In this document: positions 58,401 to 64,000 of the stretch, one piece after another
Numbering within the stretch: the stretch's first letter is position 1
How the letters are laid out: every line of letters starts with the position of its first letter
Assembly: GCF_040183065.1 (NCBI RefSeq)
Contig: NC_091123.1
Span: 10,286,001-10,350,000 of the forward strand
DNA: 64,000 nucleotides
Reading direction: 5' to 3'
Source: Periplaneta americana
Lineage: Eukaryota > Arthropoda > Insecta > Blattodea > Blattidae
The notes under the pieces: generated by a model
What the model was told of the DNA's origin: nothing
What the model saw: the letters and a program-made list of their open reading frames with translations, nothing else
The model's database searches: none
Position numbers and translations under genes: made by a program

Positions 58401-60375
58401 CATACCACTTTTGTTGTTTTCTTCTTAACATATTTTCTACTGATTTCTGTTTTAATTCCTCTCTAATTCTCTCATTTAGTACTCTACCTCTCTTTGTTTT
58501 TCCAATTATTCTTCGATAGCATTTCGTTTCAAATGTTAGACATATGAATAATATGTTGGATAAGAACGCCTCAATAATGCGAATACTGCAACATTATCTA
58601 TACTAATAATAAATCTGTAGCCGAAAATTTTCTGGTAATTTTCGATTTTCCAAAAATAATTGGCCCTAACCACCCTGAAACCGAAAATAACTTTTTTGAA
58701 ATTTTTGTTTGTATGTCTGTTTGTCTGGATGTTTGTTACCTTTTCACGCGAGAATGGCTGAACCGATTTATATGAAAATTGGAACATAAATTAAGTTCGT
58801 TGTAATTTAGAATTTAGGCTATATGGCATTCAAAATATTTTATTTAAAAGGAGGTGTAACTTCGCCTTCCAGGCGCCCCAACCTCAGAAGTGGGTTACAA
58901 CTAAGCCACGGCCAGGAGAGAAGACCAGAAATGTCGTAAAGACAACCTGGTGGCATTGGATAAAAAAAAAAAAAATTAAAGGGGGATTATAAGGGGGCCT
59001 GAATTAAATCGAAATATCTCCCTTATTATTAATTTTCATGAAAAATATTACATAACAAAAGTTTCTTTAAAAATAATTTCCGATAAGTTTTATTCTATGC
59101 AAAATTTTGATAGGAGTGATATTTAATGAGATAAATGAGTTTCAAAATTACAATGATGCCATCTAAGGCGGTGTAATGAAATAAAAAACAAATGACTTCG
59201 CCTATAAGGAGCCTTGGACAACAACAATGGAAAGCTATGAAAGATAGCCTACAGAGAATGTTTCTGTGTTTGTATGAAGTAATATCGGAAGCTAAATTAA
59301 CCGATTTGTATAATTAATTATTAATTCACCATTGGAAAGTGTAGTATCTCTAGATGGACATAATGCTATAATGTTATTACAGTAACTTCTGAGTGAATCG
59401 AGGACAGGTAAGATTAAAATAGGTTCTTATGCACAGAAAACTAGATGGGCTATTCTGTACATTCGTTTCTTGTATTTCCTAAAATAATTTTATGGCCAAA
59501 TGAGTGGTCTCTGGATCAAAATGATCGCATTTTAATTTTTTAAATACAATTTAAATTAAGTAACATAATAAACGATTTATCCTTCTATCAAACACGAATG
59601 TTCCCTGGATCAAATGTCCTATTTTAATTATGTAATTACTTTATATTCATTTCTAACGGGTGCAGCAGAGTGCACTGGTACGGCTAGTCAAGGAATAATT
59701 TAAGACACAACCAGTGTGTAAGAAATAATCGGTATTTGTTAAATGATTGTACGGTGTCAGATATATTGACGCATTTGATCACACTTCGATGATGAAAGCT
59801 AAGCTTCTGAAACCCGGGTGTTTACATGGAACTGTTGAATTTTGTTTTCAGTATAGATATCACAGTAAAGAAACACAAGGAATCGAGTACGGTTTTCAAA
59901 ATTGTTTGTTGGTCTTCATATTAGACTTATACTACCACACACCTGATTTTGTTCACGAGTGACCATTAGATGTTCTTCTCAGTTCAGGAGAGTTTTTAAT
60001 GCTCCTTATCCTCTTTCAGATTACAGATACAGCGGTTACAACAGTGGAGCGTACGACAACTACTACACCAACCCTTACGCCTACAACTCTGGCCTTTACA
60101 ACAACAACCGCTACAACAACCGCAGAAGTTTCCCCAGTGGCTTTGATGGACGAGCCTATGGGCCTTACAACAGCGGATACTACCCGGGATATTACAACAA
60201 CAACAACACCCGGTACCCCTTTGGCAACTACCCAGCACAACGCGGTCCATATTCTGCTGGGTACCCCACAGGCTACAACAACTACCAAGGATACTACCCC
60301 TACAACAACAAGTACCCAGGGTACTACAACCAAGGGTACTACAACCAGGGTGCTTACTATGGAGACAAGGCCTAG
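52484..60375 (+). CDS. small secreted Tyr/Asn/Gly-rich protein, likely cuticular or structural (3 exons, 161 aa)
   Basis: Exons 52484-52501, 55250-55361 and 60020-60375 join in frame (GT/AG, phases 0 and 1) to a TAG at 60373. Residues 1-20 (MFSVKLVALSCMLVAVAAAA) are a clear signal peptide with Ala-rich cleavage region. Residues 21-43 are charged (MSGLREKKDVSEAYKRFAPQ). Residues 44-161 are about 27% Tyr, 18% Asn and 14% Gly, built from loose repeats such as YNSG, GYYPGYYN, YNNN and GYYNQG. The layout (tiny first exon ending within the signal peptide, then low-complexity Tyr/Gly exon) is typical of insect cuticle or other extracellular structural proteins, where Tyr can be cross-linked. There is no Rebers-Riddiford chitin-binding motif, so the exact class is unknown. 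A strong TATA promoter fits high-level tissue-specific expression. Confidence 0.85.
52502..53737 (+). other. start of first intron, nothing recognised
   Basis: Begins GTAAGC. No delimited repeat before the SINE at 53738. Confidence 0.5.
53738..54268 (-). repeat. SINE (family 4) split by another SINE
   Basis: The 3' half (53738-53892, starting GTTGGTTATTTAACGACG) and the 5' tRNA-like half (54158-54268, with B box GAGTTCGGTTCCC on the minus strand) are parts of one SINE, separated by the family 1 SINE at 53893-54157. The junction words AAACCCAACC and AACACTCAACC flank the insertion as an imperfect target duplication. Confidence 0.75.
53893..54157 (+). repeat. SINE family 1 nested in SINE family 4
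   Basis: GTACACCTCTGTGGAGTAAC head, B box GGGTTTAAATCCTG, GGTTTTTTTCCGAGGTTTTC, tail GTTGATACAGCATAATTAAA and poly-A. Confidence 0.8.
54351..55092. mobile_element. mariner-like transposon, decayed
   Basis: Ends CAGGGTGATCTGTTTGGGTA and (inverted) CAGTCTGACCCGTTTGGGTA, both continuing TGGATAA; TA on both sides (54349-54350 and 55093-55094). Carries a short transposase relic at 54518-54709, minus strand. Confidence 0.8.
54518..54709 (-). pseudogene. mariner transposase relic
   Basis: The minus-strand frame includes SPNSPDLTSPNFFVWGFVKD, the block around the last catalytic Asp (here Asn replaces the usual Asp before FFVWG). Only about 60 codons remain. Confidence 0.75.
55362..55872 (+). other. 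second intron start, nothing recognised
   Basis: Donor GTACTT is weak. AT-rich, no element. Confidence 0.45.
55873..57437. mobile_element. TIR element interrupted by a Helitron
   Basis: GTACACCAGCATTATAA at 55879 is mirrored at about 57416-57432 (TTATAATGCTGGTGTAC). The ends resemble those of the foldback element at 48921. Removing the Helitron 56270-57244 leaves about 590 bases. Confidence 0.6.
56270..57244 (+). mobile_element. non-autonomous Helitron, copy 1 (975 bp)
   Basis: Starts A|TCTATACTAATAATAAA and ends GGGTACGGCTAG|T: insertion between A and T, 5' TC and 3' CTAG. A hairpin with perfect 5-bp stem GTGCA/TGCAC lies about 10 bases before the 3' end. It contains a short GTCT microsatellite near 56400 and no Rep/helicase gene. 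Copy 2 at 58597 confirms both ends. Confidence 0.9.
57711..58596. repeat. tandem array of about 87-bp units, interrupted
   Basis: Five consecutive units starting ATGTTAAACATATGAATAAT and ending GCAACATTAATAAAATAAAA plus a short tail. A sixth, partial unit (58531-58596) is separated from the others by a LINE fragment and is cut off by the second Helitron. Confidence 0.85.
58160..58530 (-). pseudogene. LINE 3' fragment inserted in the tandem array
   Basis: The minus strand encodes GRRREGRPRTMYMDN, a framework like GRPRxxWxDD, and RDREEWRKWIEVDP: a non-LTR retrotransposon C-terminal tail. Target duplication AAATGTTAAACAT (58147-58159) / AAATGTTAGACAT (58531-58543), derived from the array unit. 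Confidence 0.75.
58597..59687 (+). mobile_element. non-autonomous Helitron, copy 2 (1,091 bp)
   Basis: Same TCTATACTAATAATAAA start (after A) and GGTACGGCTAG end (before T), the same GTGCA/TGCAC hairpin, and close similarity to copy 1 throughout. It carries a SINE insertion at 58852-58978 that copy 1 lacks, which accounts for the length difference. Confidence 0.9.
58852..58978 (+). repeat. 5'-truncated SINE (family 2) inside Helitron copy 2
   Basis: GTGTAACTTCGCCTTCCAGG through CCTGGTGGCATTGGAT and a poly-A of about 14; matches the 3' half of the SINE at 15430-15748. TTAAAAGG before and TTAAAGGG after suggest the target duplication. Confidence 0.8.
59688..60019 (+). other. end of the second intron
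   Basis: Ends CTCTTTCAG. A 71-codon open frame here has no motif. Confidence 0.5.
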
Positions 60376-60637
60376 TAGAGGAAGAGAGACTCAATATTCT
60401 CTCTTTCTTTGTCTGTTTAGTTGGTATTACTGTATTTTAGTTCGTTGTGTAGATTAAGTGCTCAAAATGCTCTCTCCATGGACTGTTAAGTCCGAGGAAG
60501 TTGGTAATGATCACAGCGTGCATACTTGGTCATGAGCAGATTGCGCTCTTCTTCATCTCCTGTCTTCCTTCGGTTGCAGCCCAGTTGATGTCAGTGCATC
60601 CAGGCGACCAGCACGCAACCTTGTGTACACAGCTGTT

Positions 60638-60643
60638 AATAAA
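60638..60643 (+). terminator. polyadenylation signal of the secreted protein gene
   Basis: AATAAA 263 bases after the stop codon in otherwise non-coding sequence. Confidence 0.65.
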
Positions 60644-60802
60644 GATCTACTAGCAAAGCGATTTATACGGATATTGTTCTTTATACAAGTTACATCATTC
60701 ATTCAGCTGTACATCATTTTCCTACTTTTTCCCTTTTCGTAATTTTCTTCTTTCCTTTTCTTTATTTCTTCATTTTCAACATTGATTAAATTTTTCTTCT
60801 TT

Positions 60803-61466
60803 TAAGAGGGAGACGGGTGAAATTTCGACCTTTAATATTTGTGGTCGAAAATCAATTTTTCGTTCTGCTGCCGGAAATAAATCTTGTATGTCATCAAATT
60901 TTCAGGATCCTACCACACTTGGAACTGTCAATAATGACGTCATATTTAAATACTTCACTGTACAGTATATTTGGAAAGTGATTTTCGACAGTTGCATTTT
61001 TAAGCATATTTTTACATATTCAAAAGTTAAGGGGTTCTAAAATTTTAAAACTATTATTTTCTGTATGCTGTATGAAAACTCTGAAAATTATGACCTGAGT
61101 AAGTAAATATTTTTTCCTTTTTTCTCAGAATACATTTTTAAACTCTGGATACTCATTGTTTTTTTAAATATATCGGAGGTACTGTACACAAATTTGTGTG
61201 TGATACACGTAAAATTTGTGCGAAAAGATAGATTTTGAAAATATGTCGCATTAAAAAAAAATGTTGTTTAGTCAGCTGTCTGAAGACAGATTTGAACCTC
61301 ATAAATATAACTCAAAAACTACTGAAGTGACATGAATTAAATTTTGTAGAGTGTATACATATTCCTAGAGGAGCATTAGTGCATAAAATTAAAATAAATA
61401 AAAAAAAATATAAGCGCTCTAGTCAAAATATTTAGAAGTTAAAATTTTCACCTATCTCCTCCTTTA
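60803..61466. mobile_element. TIR element, about 664 bp
   Basis: Left end TAAGAGGGAGACGGGTGAAA and right end (inverted) TAAAGGAGGAGATAGGTGAA, with imperfect pairing over about 35 bases. The interior contains GTTTAGTCAGCTGTCTGAAG then ACCTCATAAAT, a fragment of the repeat at 62323. Confidence 0.5.
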
Positions 61467-62110
61467 ATTCGTTATTTAAATTATTTCTTTCATGTCTACC
61501 CTTTACACCTTTTTTGTTTATTCTCTCTATATAAATATATTTCTCTCTTCACTCATTTCCGTCTTTTTTCCTTTGTTTTGTAGGTCTTTCTCTCTCTTTA
61601 TAGTTATTTCTTAATTCCATCATTATTACTTCCTTTCTCATTTCTTTTTTTGTTTCATTCTTCCTTGTACCAGTACTCTTTCTTTCCAGCTTCTCCTTTG
61701 ATTCTTTTCTCACTTTCTTTCCTTTTTCATTTATTTTATTCCTCCTTGCTTCCTCTCTTCTATCCCTCCTATTTCTTTCTTTTGTTGCTTTCTTTTGTTT
61801 ATTTTATTTTATTTTTTCTCGTTTCTTCTCCTTTATTCTTCTTTTTTTTCAGTTCCTCTGTCTTTTTTTTTCCTTACACTCTTCTTTTTTTTCCCTATAT
61901 TTCTATCTTTTATTTTTATATTTATCTTTGTTTATTTCATTATTTCCTTGTTTTTCCTTCTTATTTAGTCTTTTTTCCTTTCTCTCTTTGTTTTTCCTTG
62001 TTTCTCTCCGTTTTATTTTTACTTCTATTTTTCTATTTCTATAATTAGTTATTCTTTCATCTATCATTTATTCTTTCTTCTTCTTCCTCTCTTTATCTCT
62101 CAACCTCTTC
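61467..62110. repeat. T/C-rich simple sequence
   Basis: TTTCTTTCC-type low complexity over about 600 bases; the long Phe/Leu/Ser open frame through it is an artefact. Confidence 0.8.
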
Positions 62111-62322
62111 TACATTCTTGCTACCGAGCTTTACCTAGTTTAAGGCCAATTTCTCAACCTCATATTCTGCTGTCACAATCATCCCTTCTCCCTCTACAAC
62201 ATTCCAATCACAGATACAGTCTGATGGTAGGAGAAAATAAGGACTGGGGCAATAAAACAGTATGTGGAGGGTAGTCACTGTGGTCCATTTAATATGCTGG
62301 CATAGAAATGAATGTATGTTTG

Positions 62323-62695
62323 TTGTATGTTTAGTCACCAGTCCGAAGACTGGTTCAAACCTCATAAGCAGGGCTATGAAAAGGGAGCAGTTAAAGCTAG
62401 TGATGGTACCAAGTATAGCTGCGGCGGGTGGAATGGAGTGAATTTCCCCTACAACTTGACGTAAGCACCGGTACACACTGTACTGCTGCTTACGTCAAGT
62501 TGGTCTGTACCGCTGCTTACGTCAAGTTGTAGGCAAAATTCACCCCATTCCACCCGCTGCAGCTATACTCGGTACCATCACTAGCTTTAACTGCTCTCTT
62601 TTCATAGTCCTACTCATAAGTAACACCAATAAGGTAACTAAGCCAGGAGATAATGGGGTAGGGTGACCAGTTCCTTTCCCCCTGTGGCATTAAAA
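62323..62695. repeat. short interspersed repeat (family 6) split by a hAT-type MITE
   Basis: Left part TGTTTAGTCACCAGTCCGAAG then CTGGTTCAAACCTCATAAG; right part TAACACCAATAAGG, GCCAGGAGATAATGGGGTAG, CAGTTCCTTTCCCCCTG. I recall these as adjacent in a common cockroach repeat. The insertion occupies 62369-62612. Confidence 0.6.
62369..62612. mobile_element. 244-bp foldback hAT-type MITE with perfect 8-bp TSD
   Basis: Ends CAGGGCTATGAAAAGGGAGC and (inverted) TAGGACTATGAAAAGAGAGC; arms pair over about 100 bases. CTCATAAG is duplicated at 62361-62368 and 62613-62620. The CAACTTGACGTAAGCA motif repeats near the loop. Confidence 0.9.
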
Positions 62696-64000
62696 TCTGG
62701 GTGGCTTGTTATAAGAATCGAATTCAGTACACAAGGAAAACTCAGACAATATACTGTGAAATGTAACTTATAATATGCATTAGGTTGCAGGTATACAAAC
62801 ATTTATTTACAAAAAAAAAAACTACATACACAAATAAAACAATGTAAACAAGTTGAGTATTTGGCTTAATGCTTCATAGCTTCTGATAAAGGGGAATATG
62901 GTCAGTGTAACAATCCTTTATATAACAGTCCTTTTAAACAACGAAATCAATGACATCATGATATGAGTAATGGTGGAATAAGAAAACCTAATTACTCGAA
63001 GATGTCCAGTCTTTAAGACTATATTTTCACCAAAATTTTGACAGAGTCGAATTTTCCTCTGGTTGGTGCGAAAATGTTACCTGTGCTAAAATGAGGCATA
63101 CCAGAGTAGTCCCATACACAGAATATCGAAGATAGATTGGTGGGGGGGGGGGGGGGAAAAAAAGTACCCCTGATAAAGAAGTCTGGCAAGTTTATGAATT
63201 TCTTCAATTCCTAGTTTAAATTTCATACTATTCAATGAGAGGTGTTGGCTTGTGTAGTAGATTAAGACACAAATGTGGATTATATTTCCTATAAGTGTAT
63301 GTAATTCTATCCTGTGGATTGGACAATCTGAGAAGATCAAGTAGAAATGTGCACATATACATTCTTATTTTCTCAGCAAATGGCTTCATTGCTAAATAGC
63401 TGAGCATTGGATAACAATATTTTTTTTGACATCCAATCTGCTTTGGATATATTGGAATCGTTTAGAATTACCTTGAGCTACTTGAAGACTGTAGCAATGC
63501 CTAAAGAAGTAATGTAGTTCACTTAATTTGGGTTCTAGGGAAACTAATGTGATAAAGAAGAGACTGATATTTTGGCCAAAATTTGGGGGCTTCAAGTATT
63601 CCCCAAAGTCCTGAGAGATCATAGGAAATCCAAAAAGCCTTGGAGTAAAGCAAAAGATCAGAAAGACTTAATTCCTCACTGAGGACCCACAGTTTGGATT
63701 TAGTTAATCTGTCTTCTTCTACTTCAAACGTTAGACCTTTAGATTCTTTGTGGCTCCTTGAAACTATTGTATCTGTTTTTCTTTGGATCTTCCTATATTT
63801 CTTTTTTCTTTTGGGCGGTATTTAAGTGCTTGTTTGGGAAATTTATTGCTAGTGATTATACATGATCCCGCCATTAGTTTCTATATTCAATTATTTAATC
63901 TTCTAAATGCCAGATGTTCAATTGTTGTCTTATATTATCATTTCTAAGTCGATCTCATCCGGTAACTCAATTACTGATTTCAGAAAGCTCATTTCAGCTG
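62696..64000. other. intergenic to the window end, nothing recognised
   Basis: A 15-base G run (63142-63156) followed by A is the only marked feature. No supported gene. Confidence 0.5.

Noticed and set aside
59996-60457. Alternative open frames (Thr-rich on +, Val- and Cys-rich on -) over the Tyr-rich exon
   Set aside because: Shadows of the repeat-rich coding exon; only the Tyr/Asn/Gly frame joins the signal-peptide exons in phase.
61650-62048. 132-codon Phe/Leu/Ser-rich open frame
   Set aside because: T/C simple sequence, no start context or motif.
1-64000. CRISPR arrays, phage, plasmid or bacterial defence genes
   Set aside because: No regularly spaced short repeats with unique spacers and no bacterial-type operons; all genes have spliceosomal introns.

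Overview
The window is insect nuclear DNA, most likely from a cockroach and probably Periplaneta americana or a close relative. The evidence is the AT-rich composition, long introns, many tRNA-derived SINEs, and a reverse-transcriptase (LINE) copy whose protein I recognise as one very common in Periplaneta sequence. The species call is inference from repeat content. There is no bacterial-type system, CRISPR array or virus here. Four protein-coding genes lie on the + strand; almost everything else is transposable-element debris, much of it nested in datable order.

Layout. 410-5630: the last four exons of an EDEM3-type ER mannosidase gene (PA domain and C-terminal tail ending in SDEL); its catalytic part lies upstream of the window. 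5631-13781: 3' UTR and intergenic DNA with a foldback element split by a LINE fragment, LINE 3' ends, a 900-bp TIR element encoding a helix-turn-helix protein, and a large palindrome. 13782-28749: a ten-exon gene for an unrecognised 290-residue protein with a signal peptide, one membrane segment and a coiled coil; its introns hold SINEs, a foldback element, two hAT-type elements with perfect 8-bp target duplications, and other MITEs. 30178-34921: a four-exon, 11-finger C2H2 zinc-finger gene whose N-terminus carries many sumoylation-type motifs. 34922-52400: a 17-kb gene-poor stretch with a pyrimidine-rich satellite (137-bp higher-order period), MITEs, SINEs, mariner debris, a hAT transposon interrupted by a LINE, and a Penelope-like element with a candidate hammerhead ribozyme. 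52409-60643: a three-exon gene for a small secreted Tyr/Asn/Gly-rich protein, with a TATA/Inr promoter and polyadenylation signal; its introns hold nested SINEs, a mariner, an 87-bp tandem array and two Helitrons. 60644-64000: intergenic DNA with two more TIR elements, one nested in an older repeat.

The four genes show no sign of acting together; they are ordinary, separately controlled animal genes. The most unusual content is the unrecognised membrane protein, the variant ER-retention signal, the candidate ribozyme, a repeat family that keeps a short open frame in all three copies, and the transposon-in-transposon stacks. Exon boundaries were chosen by hand from GT/AG sites, reading-frame continuity and phase. 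Repeat boundaries are exact only where a target-site duplication is stated.
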